A DNA stretch of 64,000 bases from Streptomyces sp. TRM68416 (lineage in GTDB: Bacteria; Actinomycetota; Actinomycetes; Streptomycetales; Streptomycetaceae): contig NZ_JACVWU010000013.1 of assembly GCF_014596915.1 (NCBI RefSeq), forward strand, positions 62,001 to 126,000, given 5' to 3'. Position numbers and translations under genes: made by a program. A model generated the notes under the pieces. That model was not told the DNA's origin, ran no database searches, and was given only the letters and a program-made list of their open reading frames with translations. Of this stretch, positions 43,083-50,335 are shown in pieces (the stretch's first letter is position 1; every line of letters starts with the position of its first letter).

Positions 43083-43184
43083 CAAACTGTGGCGGGTTAC
43101 CAACGGCCCCCTCGTCGAGCTCCGCACCCTTCACGCTAGCCTCGGCCACCGACAACGGCGCGAGGTACGGGACCGAGGAGTGTC

Positions 43185-44363
43185 ATGAGCAGGCCGAACA
43201 GGACCGACCGTCCCTACGACATCGTGCTCTTCGGGGCCACCGGGTTCGCCGGGACGCTCACCGCGGAGTACCTCGCTGCGCACGCGCCGGAGGGGCTGCG
43301 CTGGGCGATCGCGGCCCGCAGCGAGGAGAAGCTGCGACGCCTGCGCGAACGGCTGCCCGGCGGCGAGCGCGTCGGCGTCCTGCGGGCGGAGGTCTCCGAT
43401 CCGGCCTCGCTGCGCGAACTCGCCGAGCACGCGCGCGTGGTGGCCACGACGGTGGGCCCCTACCTGACGTACGGCGAGGAACTCGTCGCGGCCTGCGCGG
43501 ACAGCGGGACGGACTACATCGACCTCAGCGGTGAGCCGGAGTTCGTGGACCTGATGTACGTCCGTCACGACGCACGCGCGCGGGAGACGGGCGCACGGCT
43601 GGTGCACGCGTGCGGTTTCGACTCGGTGCCGCACGACCTCGGCGTCCGGTTCACGGTAGAGCAGCTGCCGGAGGGCGTGCCGCTGACCGTGGACGGGTTC
43701 GTGACCGCGGACGCCATGTTCTCCGGGGGGACGCTCGCGTCGGCGCTGGGCCAGTTCGCCCGCGGACCGCGGATGCTGGCCGCCGCGCGCGACCGCGCCC
43801 GGCACGAGCCGCGGCTGGTGGGGCGTCGGGCGCTCGCCCCGGCGGGGGCGCCCCGCTACTGCGGTGAGATCGGCGCGTGGGCGCTGCCGCTGCCGACGAT
43901 CGACCCGCAGATCGTCCGCCGGTCCGCCGGGGCCCTGGACCGCTACGGCCCCGACTTCCGCTACCGCCACTACGCGGCCGTACGCCACCTGCCGGTCGCG
44001 GTGGCCGGCGTCGCGGCCGTGGGCGGCGTCCTGGCCGCCGCCCAGGTGCCGCCCGCGCGCCGGTGGCTGTCGGAGCGGCTGCGGCCCGGCGACGGCCCGA
44101 GCCCCGAGAAGCGCGCCAAGAGCTGGTTCTCCGTCCGCTTCGTCGGTGAGGGCGGCGGTCGTCGCGTCTTCACCGAGGTGTCGGGCGGCGACCCCGGCTA
44201 CGACGAAACGGCCAAGATGTTCGCCGAGTCCGCCCTCTGCCTGGCCCTCGACCCGCTCCCCGCGACCTCCGGCCAGGTCACCACGGCCACGGCCATGGGC
44301 ACCGCCCTCACGGAACGGCTGCGCCGCGCGGGGATCGTCTTCCGGGTGGCGGCGACTCGCTGA
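43185..44363 (+). CDS. Saccharopine-dehydrogenase-like oxidoreductase
   Basis: NAD(P)-dependent protein of 392 residues. YDIVLFGATGFAGTLTAEYL is the Rossmann motif, followed by WAIAARSEEKLRRLRERL. GEPEFVDLMYVRHDARARET and HACGFDSVPHDLGVRFTVEQ are typical of the actinobacterial trans-acting enoyl reductase and saccharopine-dehydrogenase-like group, related to mycobacterial lipid genes. The reaction is unknown; a lipid reductase is the closest guess. A hydrophobic segment (VAVAGVAAVGGVLAAAQV) may associate with membrane. The ATG at 43185 has GAGGAG five bases upstream. Divergent from the beta-oxidation operon. Confidence 0.82.
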   Translation: MSRPNRTDRPYDIVLFGATGFAGTLTAEYLAAHAPEGLRWAIAARSEEKLRRLRERLPGGERVGVLRAEVSDPASLRELAEHARVVATTVGPYLTYGEELVAACADSGTDYIDLSGEPEFVDLMYVRHDARARETGARLVHACGFDSVPHDLGVRFTVEQLPEGVPLTVDGFVTADAMFSGGTLASALGQFARGPRMLAAARDRARHEPRLVGRRALAPAGAPRYCGEIGAWALPLPTIDPQIVRRSAGALDRYGPDFRYRHYAAVRHLPVAVAGVAAVGGVLAAAQVPPARRWLSERLRPGDGPSPEKRAKSWFSVRFVGEGGGRRVFTEVSGGDPGYDETAKMFAESALCLALDPLPATSGQVTTATAMGTALTERLRRAGIVFRVAATR

Positions 44364-44364
44364 G

Positions 44365-44485
44365 CGCTCCGCCGAAGTGGCGTGATGTGTCGTCGGTCGG
44401 CTGCGGACTCGTTGTGGCCGGTCGCGCAGTTCCCCGCGCCCCTAGGGCCTGTCCGGCGGACCGCAGCCGAATGCGCCGGGTCCGC
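44365..44485 (+). repeat. Intergenic hairpin repeat, long form
   Basis: The element starts within two bases of the reductase stop with GCGCTCCGCCGAAG. It runs through CTCGTTGTGGCCGGTCGCGC and AGTTCCCCGCGCCCCTAGGG to ACCGCAGCCGAATGCGCCG. The order and spacing match the copy at 15319, but the stem is replaced by GCGCCCCTAGGGCC. Confidence 0.8.
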
Positions 44486-44493
44486 CCAGTGGC

Positions 44494-44640
44494 TCACAGC
44501 GGCCACTGCATCACCGTGTAGACCATCCCGCAGATCCAGGCGAACCCCGCCACCACGGCCAGCACCAGCGCGGCCGTCACGGCCCGCTCCACGGGGCGGT
44601 TGGGGTCGGCCAGCGGCTTGGGAGCGCGATGCGTCGTCAT
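44494..44640 (-). CDS. 48-residue single-pass membrane protein
   Basis: The product MTTHRAPKPLADPNRPVERA continues VTAALVLAVVAGFAWICGMV and ends YTVMQWPL. One hydrophobic helix follows a basic N-terminal tail, so the N-terminus probably faces the cytoplasm. The ATG at 44640 is an internal start of a longer frame that begins at 44676. It lies between the repeat and the endonuclease V gene. Function is unknown. Confidence 0.6.
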   Translation of the reverse strand: MTTHRAPKPLADPNRPVERAVTAALVLAVVAGFAWICGMVYTVMQWPL

Positions 44641-44701
44641 GCGCCCCAGCCTGCCGGTGGGTGCGGCGGGGAACATCCGTGCGGGTACTCAGGCGGGGTA
44701 C

Positions 44702-45844
44702 TCAGGTGGTGCGTGAGTACCCCTCGCCGTCCGGCAGCCGGTGGCCCAGGGCCGCTTCGAGGCGGACCCGCACGGCCGGGTCACGGGCCTCGGCGGCGAT
44801 GCGCTCGGCGAGGGGGCCGATGGCCCAGCCGGCGGAGTGGTCGAAGTACGGCGCTGGACCTGCCGTGTTGTGGGCGACCTTGGCCACCAGTTCCGCCAGG
44901 CGGAACACCGACCGCTCCTCCGCGGCGACGGAAGCGGCGCGCAGACGTTCGAAGACCGCACGGCCCCCGCTCCACCGGTCCCGGTCGCTCGCCGTGTCCA
45001 GCGCGGCGACGATCTCAGGTCTTCTCGGCTCGCCCGCCACAGCCGCTTCGAGCACGCGGCCCGCCCAGCGCACCGGATCCCGCTGGCGCTCGAACAGGGT
45101 TCGGCCCCACGACCGGCTCCGGTCCGTCCGCGCGCGGGCGGCGACCTCCTCATTCGGCGCCGTCGCCTCCCGCAGCGCCCGTCGGCACAGTGTGTCTGCC
45201 CTTCGGGTCGTCTCCGGGAGGCGGTATGCGGGGGTGAGGGCGAGGGTGTGGGCGCAGGCGTTGGGGAGGGTGGTGCGGTGGCCCACGGAGACGAAGACCG
45301 GCTTGACGTCGGTGCGGGTGCGCAGGACGCGGCCGACCTCCTCCGTGCCGGACAGGAGCGGGGCGGACGATCCGCGCGGGGCGGCGGGGGTGTCGTAGGT
45401 GAAGGTGAAGGGGTTCTTGGCGATGCCGATGGTGGGCAGGCCGGTGAGGACGCCGAGGTGGGTGGCGAGGCCGAAACGGCGGGGGTGGGCGAGGCCGTAG
45501 CCGTCGCAGACCACCAGGCCGGGTGGGCGGGGCAGGGCGTCCAGGGCGGCCAGCACCGTGGGGATTTCGCGGAAGGCGAGCAGGCCCGGGACGTAGGGGA
45601 AGGAGATCCGGCCGACGGCCGTCGACTCGGCGACGACCTCCAGAGTCGCCGCATCCAGCACGACGGCCGCGGCGGCGACGACGTCCCGCTCGTCGTCGTA
45701 GGCCACGTCGACCCCCGTGACGTGGCCCGTTCCGGGCGGTGGTCCGGGGTCGTCGAGCACCACCCGCTCCCGCAACTCGTCCTGGACGGCGCGGGCTTCC
45801 TCCTCGGTCGCGGGCCAGCCCGCGGGAATCTGTACGGTCGTCAT
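44702..45844 (-). CDS. nfi: Endonuclease V with a C-terminal extension of about 150 residues
   Basis: Protein of 380 residues. The first 230 are a full endonuclease V: D46 in VTGVDVAYDDE, E92 in SFPYVPGLLAFREIP and D113 in VVCDGYGLAHPRRFGLATHL are the metal-binding residues. The enzyme nicks DNA or RNA near inosine. The family is usually about 220-230 residues long. Here residues 231-380 add a helical extension with RSRSWGRTLFERQRDPVRWA and SAGWAIGPLAERIAAEARDP, with no motif I recognise. The extension has normal codon bias. It may be a fused gene or a lineage-specific domain. Confidence 0.88.
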   Translation of the reverse strand: MTTVQIPAGWPATEEEARAVQDELRERVVLDDPGPPPGTGHVTGVDVAYDDERDVVAAAAVVLDAATLEVVAESTAVGRISFPYVPGLLAFREIPTVLAALDALPRPPGLVVCDGYGLAHPRRFGLATHLGVLTGLPTIGIAKNPFTFTYDTPAAPRGSSAPLLSGTEEVGRVLRTRTDVKPVFVSVGHRTTLPNACAHTLALTPAYRLPETTRRADTLCRRALREATAPNEEVAARARTDRSRSWGRTLFERQRDPVRWAGRVLEAAVAGEPRRPEIVAALDTASDRDRWSGGRAVFERLRAASVAAEERSVFRLAELVAKVAHNTAGPAPYFDHSAGWAIGPLAERIAAEARDPAVRVRLEAALGHRLPDGEGYSRTT

Positions 45845-45880
45845 GATGCGGACGAGCGTACGGGTCCCCGCGACGGAGGC

Positions 45881-46040
45881 GTGACCCCGGCCGTCGCGAG
45901 GGACCGCGCGGAGATCGAGGAGGTCGCCGCCGGGGAACTGTTCGTCGACGCCGGGGTGCGCGCGTACCGCGTCACCGAGTTCGTCGCCCCGAAGACCGCG
46001 CCGGAGCCGGAGCGGTATCGCGAGACGCCCGGCGGAGCGC
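45881..46040 (+). pseudogene. Possible truncated coding segment on the plus strand
   Basis: From a GTG at 45881, about 50 codons have almost only G or C in third position. The product reads VTPAVARDRAEIEEVAAGEL, then FVDAGVRAYRVTEFVAPKTA and PEPERYRETPGG. That bias is typical of real Streptomyces genes and faces the wrong way for both neighbours. The frame then runs antisense into the plasmid-stabilisation gene and has no proper ribosome site. A gene remnant is the best guess. I do not recognise the protein. Confidence 0.35.
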
Positions 46041-46370
46041 TCAGCTCTTGCCGCCCAGCGCGCGCTGCAGCTGGCTCTTGTTCATGTCCGAACGGCCCTG
46101 GATGTTGCGGCGCTTGGCCTCCTCGTACAGCTGGTCGTACGTGGGCCCCTGGGAGCCCTTGCCGGACCGCTGGCCGCCGCGCTTGCCGGACGACATGTCC
46201 TGGGTCGAGGTGCGGCTGGCGCTCTTGGACTCGCCGGACCGGGCGCGTTCCTTGTTCACCGTGCGTGCGGCGATCTCCTCGGCCCGCCCGGTGCTCTCCC
46301 CCCGGTCCTGCGCACTCTTCTTGATGTGCTCGTACTGCCGTTCCCGCTTGGGGCTCGAACCGCGTGGCAT
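46041..46370 (-). CDS. Small basic protein annotated as plasmid stabilisation protein
   Basis: A 109-residue basic protein starting MPRGSSPKRERQYEHIKKSA. The middle is Ser/Arg/Gly-rich and probably disordered. The C-terminal part, YDQLYEEAKRRNIQGRSDMN then KSQLQRALGGKS, resembles a SAP/Rho-N DNA- or RNA-binding helix pair. Streptomyces homologues carry the name plasmid stabilisation protein, as I recall, but there is no plasmid context here. It probably binds nucleic acid. The gene stands alone between an endonuclease V gene and a propeller gene. Confidence 0.75.
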   Translation of the reverse strand: MPRGSSPKRERQYEHIKKSAQDRGESTGRAEEIAARTVNKERARSGESKSASRTSTQDMSSGKRGGQRSGKGSQGPTYDQLYEEAKRRNIQGRSDMNKSQLQRALGGKS

Positions 46371-46391
46371 GTGCGCTCACTCCTCTCGCAG

Positions 46392-47522
46392 TCAGCGGCC
46401 GAGTACCCACATTCCGGTTCCGCTCTCCAGCCGCGCCACGCGTCCGCGCTCGCCCGCGGCCCAGCAGCCCAGGTCCGGGGTGCAGTCCACGGTGTCGTAC
46501 GAGCCCGTGTCGACGGTCCGCCAGGTGCGGCCGCCGTCGGTGGTGAGGTCGGTGCCGGTGGGGCCGACGGCGAGGGCGGCCGTGCGGCTGTGCGGGAGCC
46601 AGGCGACGCCGGAGCGGTAGGCGTGCACCGGCGTCGCGGCGGGCCGCCAGGTGGCACCGCCGTCGCCGGTGCGGGCCGCCGCGCGCGGGGAGGCCTGGTC
46701 GGGCCGGTAGTCGCCGCCGACCGCGAGACCGTGGGCCCGGTCGCGGAAGGCGAGGGCGAAGACGCCCCGGGCCGGGTCTCCCGCCGGGACCGGGGTGTCG
46801 GTGGCCGTCCAGGTCAGCCCCCGGTCGGCGGAGTGCAGCACGCGCGCGCGTGCGGCGCCGCCGGTGGCCAGCCACACGTCCTTGGGGCCCGCGGAGACCA
46901 GGCACTGCCCACTGGCGGCGAAGCCGGCCTCGCCCTCCAGCGCGGCGGGCATCCCGTCGTCCGGCAGGACCGTCCAGGAACGGCCGCCGTCGGACGTCGA
47001 CAGGATGCGGAACTTCCCCTCCACCGGGTCGCTCATCGCCAACCCGTGCCGACGGTCGAAGAAGGTCATGCAGTCGTAGAAGGCCCGCGGATCGGTGTTG
47101 CGGAACGACTCGGTCCAGGTCGCTCCGCCGTCGTCGGTGCGGTAGACCCGGGAGGCCTCGCCCTCGCCGATGGCCAGGACCACGGCGCGGCGCGCGTCGA
47201 AGGCCTCGACGTCCCGGAACTGCAGATCGCCCGCACCGGGTGGCGAGACGTTTCGCCAGGAGTCCCCGCCGTCCGTGGTACGCAGCACGGTGCCCCCGGT
47301 CCCGGCCAGCCAGGCGGTGTCCCGGCTGACGGCCGCCAGCCCGCGGAACCGCACCGCCGTCGTCCCGGTGTCCTTCGCCTCCCAGTGCGGAGCCGACCGC
47401 TCCGCGTCCCGCGCCTGCGCGGGTACGGCCGTCAGCGCGGCCAGCGCCGCCCCGCACACCATCCCCGCGGCCGCCGTACGAAGCCTGCGTCCCGTCCGTC
47501 GCGTGTTCCCCGAGCGCCTCAT
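46392..47522 (-). CDS. Secreted YCF48-type beta-propeller protein
   Basis: Precursor of 376 residues with a basic start and hydrophobic core (RRLRTAAAGMVCGAALAALT), cleavage probably near AQA. Repeated motifs such as LRTTDGGDSWRNV, YRTDDGGATWTES, LSTSDGGRSWTVL, LHSADRGLTWTA and TTDGGRTWRTV are the Asp-box/BNR-like blades of a YCF48 or photosystem-assembly-type propeller. Two cysteines near the end (VDCTPDLGCW) may form a disulfide. Function is unknown; annotation as an oxidoreductase would be unsupported. It is a single gene followed upstream by a composite repeat. Confidence 0.8.
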   Translation of the reverse strand: MRRSGNTRRTGRRLRTAAAGMVCGAALAALTAVPAQARDAERSAPHWEAKDTGTTAVRFRGLAAVSRDTAWLAGTGGTVLRTTDGGDSWRNVSPPGAGDLQFRDVEAFDARRAVVLAIGEGEASRVYRTDDGGATWTESFRNTDPRAFYDCMTFFDRRHGLAMSDPVEGKFRILSTSDGGRSWTVLPDDGMPAALEGEAGFAASGQCLVSAGPKDVWLATGGAARARVLHSADRGLTWTATDTPVPAGDPARGVFALAFRDRAHGLAVGGDYRPDQASPRAAARTGDGGATWRPAATPVHAYRSGVAWLPHSRTAALAVGPTGTDLTTDGGRTWRTVDTGSYDTVDCTPDLGCWAAGERGRVARLESGTGMWVLGR

Positions 47523-47529
47523 GGCAGGC

Positions 47530-47735
47530 GAAGCTAACCGCTCCGCTGGAAGTGCCGCAACGGGGTGTGCCTCGCCCGCGGCGCCGCCGTGGCCGGTCGC
47601 TCCCCCACGCTCGGCTTGGCTCGCGCGGGGGGGACCCCATCGCGGCGGACCCCAATCGCGGCGGACCCCCATCGCGGCGGAGCCGCATATCGATACAGCC
47701 CCGCGCCCCTTCCGCGCGCCGCCGAACCGTAGCCG
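47530..47735 (+). repeat. Hairpin repeat interrupted by a second repeat and 15-bp tandem units
   Basis: The left part (AACCGCTCCGCTGGAAGTG, then CGCCGTGGCCGGTCGC at about 47574-47601) and the right part (CCCCGCGCCCCTTCCGCGC) match the element at 15319. Between them lies another frequent Streptomyces string, TCCCCCACGCTCGGCTTGGC, and three copies of CCCCATCGCGGCGGA-like units at about 47634-47684. It reads like an insertion into the first repeat. The gap 47523-47938 holds no gene; the rest is the ssgD control region. Confidence 0.7.
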
Positions 47736-47824
47736 ACTTCACCCGACCGGCCCCCGTCCAGAACGCCTCCACCGCCCCACCCGGCGAGCACGGACGAACC
47801 CGTCACTCCCGTGCATGAAAAGCG

Positions 47825-47838
47825 GTGACCGAGGTCAC
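47825..47838. promoter_or_regulatory. Perfect palindrome GTGACCGAGGTCAC upstream of ssgD (Crp-type site)
   Basis: GTGACC-GA-GGTCAC is a perfect inverted repeat. It fits GTG(N)6GNCAC, the Streptomyces Crp consensus as I recall it. It ends 100 bases before the proposed ssgD start. Confidence 0.55.
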
Positions 47839-47938
47839 TCGCCTCCGGTGTGCACGGATTGGCGGATTCCGTCGTCTCTTCCAGTGCCAGGTCTCGTCCG
47901 CCCGGAGATACGTCCAGCCGTCACAAGGGAGCAAGGCG

Positions 47939-48352
47939 TTGTCCATCGTCATCGAGCAGCCCGTCGAGGCCCGTCTCGTCGCCGCCGCGCCGCGGATGCC
48001 GAGCATTCCCGCCACGCTGCACTACGACCGGCGCGACCCGTTCGCGGTCCGCATGACCTTCCCTGCCCCGGCCACCCTGGAGGGCGTGGAGGTCTGCTGG
48101 ACCTTCAGCCGCGAACTCCTCACGGAGGGTCTCACCGAGTCCGTCGGCCACGGCGACGTCCGCGTCCGCCCCTACGGCTACGACCGCACCGTCCTGGAGT
48201 TCCACGCCCCCGAGGGCACGGCCGTCGTCCACGTCCGCACCGGCGAGGTGCGCCGGTTCCTGGACGCGACCGGCGAGCTGGTACCGGTCGGCCTGGAGCA
48301 CCTGCAGCTCGACCTCGACCATGATCTGGCGCAGCTCATGCGCGATGTCTGA
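47939..48352 (+). CDS. ssgD: SsgA/SsgB-like sporulation and cell-wall protein (SsgD-type)
   Basis: SsgA-like protein of 137 residues. PSIPATLHYDRRDPFAVRMT followed by FPAPATLEGVEVCWTFSREL is the conserved core of the family, with GHGDVRVRPYGYDRTVLEFH after it. Family members guide septum formation and peptidoglycan remodelling in Streptomyces. The SsgD label rests on position relative to the downstream ABC-F gene and wblH. I take TTG at 47939 as start (GGGAG eight bases upstream), giving MSIVIEQPVEARLVAAAPRM. The longer open frame from 47825 has no coding bias at its start. It is transcribed alone. Confidence 0.85.
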   Translation: MSIVIEQPVEARLVAAAPRMPSIPATLHYDRRDPFAVRMTFPAPATLEGVEVCWTFSRELLTEGLTESVGHGDVRVRPYGYDRTVLEFHAPEGTAVVHVRTGEVRRFLDATGELVPVGLEHLQLDLDHDLAQLMRDV

Positions 48353-48397
48353 GCGCTCGGGGCGAGCCGGAAGGGATCCGGCTCCCACGTTATTCCG

Positions 48398-48426
48398 TTG
48401 ACGCCCCTCCCCCTCCCTCGTACTGT
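48398..48426 (+). promoter_or_regulatory. Sigma-70-type promoter for the second ABC-F gene
   Basis: TTGACG (48398-48403) and TACTGT (48421-48426) are separated by 17 bases. The transcript would start near 48433 and carry a leader of about 218 bases before the ABC-F start. Confidence 0.65.
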
Positions 48427-48463
48427 GTAGAACGGTTCTGTTGCCGTCGATCGGAGAAGGACG

Positions 48464-48475
48464 TTGCTCGTCTGA
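48464..48475 (+). CDS. Three-codon leader ORF (TTG CTC GTC TGA)
   Basis: A mini-ORF encoding MLV, with GGAG at 48453-48456 seven bases upstream of its TTG. Ribosome stalling on such short frames is used to induce some ABC-F resistance genes. It could be chance. Confidence 0.3.
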   Translation: MLV

Positions 48476-48563
48476 GGTCTTGAGACACCGCGTCACACCA
48501 CACGTGTGTGCGTCGCGTGCGACCTCGGCGTTCGAGCCGTCCTCCGGAGCAGGGCCTTTTCTC

Positions 48564-48623
48564 ATGCCCCCGGACTGCCTCCGTCCGCAGGTCGCCGGTG
48601 TCTCGATACGCGTTTGCCATTGA
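48564..48623 (+). CDS. 19-residue leader ORF upstream of ABC-F
   Basis: ATG at 48564 with AGGG about nine bases upstream; the product is MPPDCLRPQVAGVSIRVCH. It ends 27 bases before the ABC-F start. Its position fits a translational attenuator, but no stall motif is recognised. Confidence 0.4.
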   Translation: MPPDCLRPQVAGVSIRVCH

Positions 48624-48650
48624 TCACTGCGAGCAACCGCGGAGGCATGC

Positions 48651-50273
48651 ATGCCCAGTTCCATCACCTGTACGTCCCTCGCCTACGCCTGGCCCGACGG
48701 CACCCCCGTCTTCGAGGGCCTCGACGTCGCCTTCGGCTCGGGCCGGACCGGTCTCGTCGGTGTCAACGGGTCCGGCAAATCAACCCTGTTGAAGCTGATC
48801 GCGGGTCGGCTCACCCCGGCCGACGGCGCGGTGCGCGTGGCGGGCGAGGTCGGCTATCTCCCGCAGAACGTCACCCTGGACACCACGCTCAGCGTCGACG
48901 AGGCCCTCGGCATCGCCGCGCAACGGGCCGCGCTGCACGCCATCGAGGCGGGGGACGTGGCCGAGGAGCACTTCGAGACGGTCGGCGACGACTGGGACGT
49001 GGAGGAGCGCGCGCTCGCCACGCTCGGCGAACTCGGGCTCGCCCACATCGGGTTGGACCGCACCATCGGGGAGGTGTCGGGCGGCGAGTCGGTCCTGCTG
49101 CGGCTGGCCGCGCTGCTGCTGCGTCGGCCGGACGTCCTGCTGCTCGACGAGCCCACCAACAACCTCGACCTCTACGCCCGCAGGCGGCTGTACGCGGCCG
49201 TCTCGTCCTGGCCGGGCGTGCTGGTCGTGGTCAGCCACGACCGCGAACTCCTCGAACTCGTCGACCAGATCGCCGATCTGCACTCCGGGGAGATCACCTG
49301 GTACGGCGGCAACTACTCGGTGTACGAGGCAGCGCTCGCCGCCGAGCAGGAGGCGGCCGAGCGCATGCTGCGGGTGGCCGAGGCCGACATGAAGAAGCAG
49401 AAGCGCGAACTGGTGGACGCCCACGTCAAGTTGGCCCGCCGCAAGAGGTACGGCCAGAAGATGTGGGACCAGAAGCGCGAGCCGAAGATCGTCATGGGTG
49501 CGCGCAAGCGGGCGGCACAGGAGTCCGCGGGCAAGCACCGGATCATGCACGAGGAGAAGCTCGCCGAGGCCAAGGAGCGGCTCGACGAGGCGGTGGAGGC
49601 CGTACGGGACGAGGACGAGATCCGCATCGACCTGCCGTACACGGCCGTGCCGCCGGGCCGTACCGTCCTCACCCTCCTGGACCTGGAACTCGCCTACGGG
49701 GCACGGGTGGCCGGCGGGCTCGATCTGCGCGGCCCGGAGCGGGTCGCGCTGCTCGGACGGAACGGCTCGGGCAAGACCACGCTGCTGCGCACGATCGCCG
49801 GGGAGCTCGCGCCGGTGTCGGGCGAGGCGACGGCGCATGTTCCGCTGCGGTTCCTGCCGCAGCGGCTGGACGTCCTCGACGACGAGCGGACCGTCGCCGA
49901 GAACGTGGCCCGGTTCGCGCCGGGTGCCACCAACAACCGGGTCCGGGCCAGGCTCGCCCGCTTCCTGTTCCGGGGCGCCCGCGCCGACCAGAAGGCGGCC
50001 ACGCTGTCCGGCGGCGAACGCTTCCGGGCGGCACTGGCCGCGCTGATGCTCGCCGAGCCCGCACCGCAGCTGCTGATGCTGGACGAGCCGACGAACAACC
50101 TCGACATGGCGAGCGTGCGTCAGCTCACCACGGCCCTGGAGTCGTACGAGGGGGCCCTGATCGTGGCCAGCCACGACCTGCCGTTCCTGGAGTCGCTCGG
50201 CATCACCCGCTGGCTCCTGCTCGACGGGGAGCTGAGGGAGGTCACCCCGGACGCGCTCGCACGTCCCGCGTAG
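48651..50273 (+). CDS. ABC-F family ATPase, probably ribosome-protection type
   Basis: Two ABC domains, 540 residues, no membrane segments. Domain 1 has GLVGVNGSGKSTLLKLIAGR, SGGESVLLRLAALLL and LLLDEPTNNLDLYARRRL. Domain 2 has VALLGRNGSGKTTLLRTIAG, LSGGERFRAALAALML and LMLDEPTNNLDMASVRQL. The linker (ADMKKQKRELVDAHVKLARR, then KRYGQKMWDQKREPKIVMG) is long and basic, as in the antibiotic-resistance ARE group. The leader with mini-ORFs supports drug-inducible expression. The ATG at 48651 has GGAGG five bases upstream. Drug specificity cannot be told from sequence. Confidence 0.9.
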   Translation: MPSSITCTSLAYAWPDGTPVFEGLDVAFGSGRTGLVGVNGSGKSTLLKLIAGRLTPADGAVRVAGEVGYLPQNVTLDTTLSVDEALGIAAQRAALHAIEAGDVAEEHFETVGDDWDVEERALATLGELGLAHIGLDRTIGEVSGGESVLLRLAALLLRRPDVLLLDEPTNNLDLYARRRLYAAVSSWPGVLVVVSHDRELLELVDQIADLHSGEITWYGGNYSVYEAALAAEQEAAERMLRVAEADMKKQKRELVDAHVKLARRKRYGQKMWDQKREPKIVMGARKRAAQESAGKHRIMHEEKLAEAKERLDEAVEAVRDEDEIRIDLPYTAVPPGRTVLTLLDLELAYGARVAGGLDLRGPERVALLGRNGSGKTTLLRTIAGELAPVSGEATAHVPLRFLPQRLDVLDDERTVAENVARFAPGATNNRVRARLARFLFRGARADQKAATLSGGERFRAALAALMLAEPAPQLLMLDEPTNNLDMASVRQLTTALESYEGALIVASHDLPFLESLGITRWLLLDGELREVTPDALARPA

Positions 50274-50294
50274 GGGCGGGGCAGTTGGGCCTCG

Positions 50295-50327
50295 GGCCGG
50301 GCGGCCCATGACGCGGGCCGCCCGGCC
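50295..50327. terminator. Bidirectional terminator between convergent genes
   Basis: GGCCGGGCGGCCC (50295-50307) and GGGCCGCCCGGCC (50315-50327) form a perfect 13-bp stem with a 7-base loop between the convergent ABC-F and secreted-protein genes. Confidence 0.85.
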
Positions 50328-50335
50328 GGGGGCTG

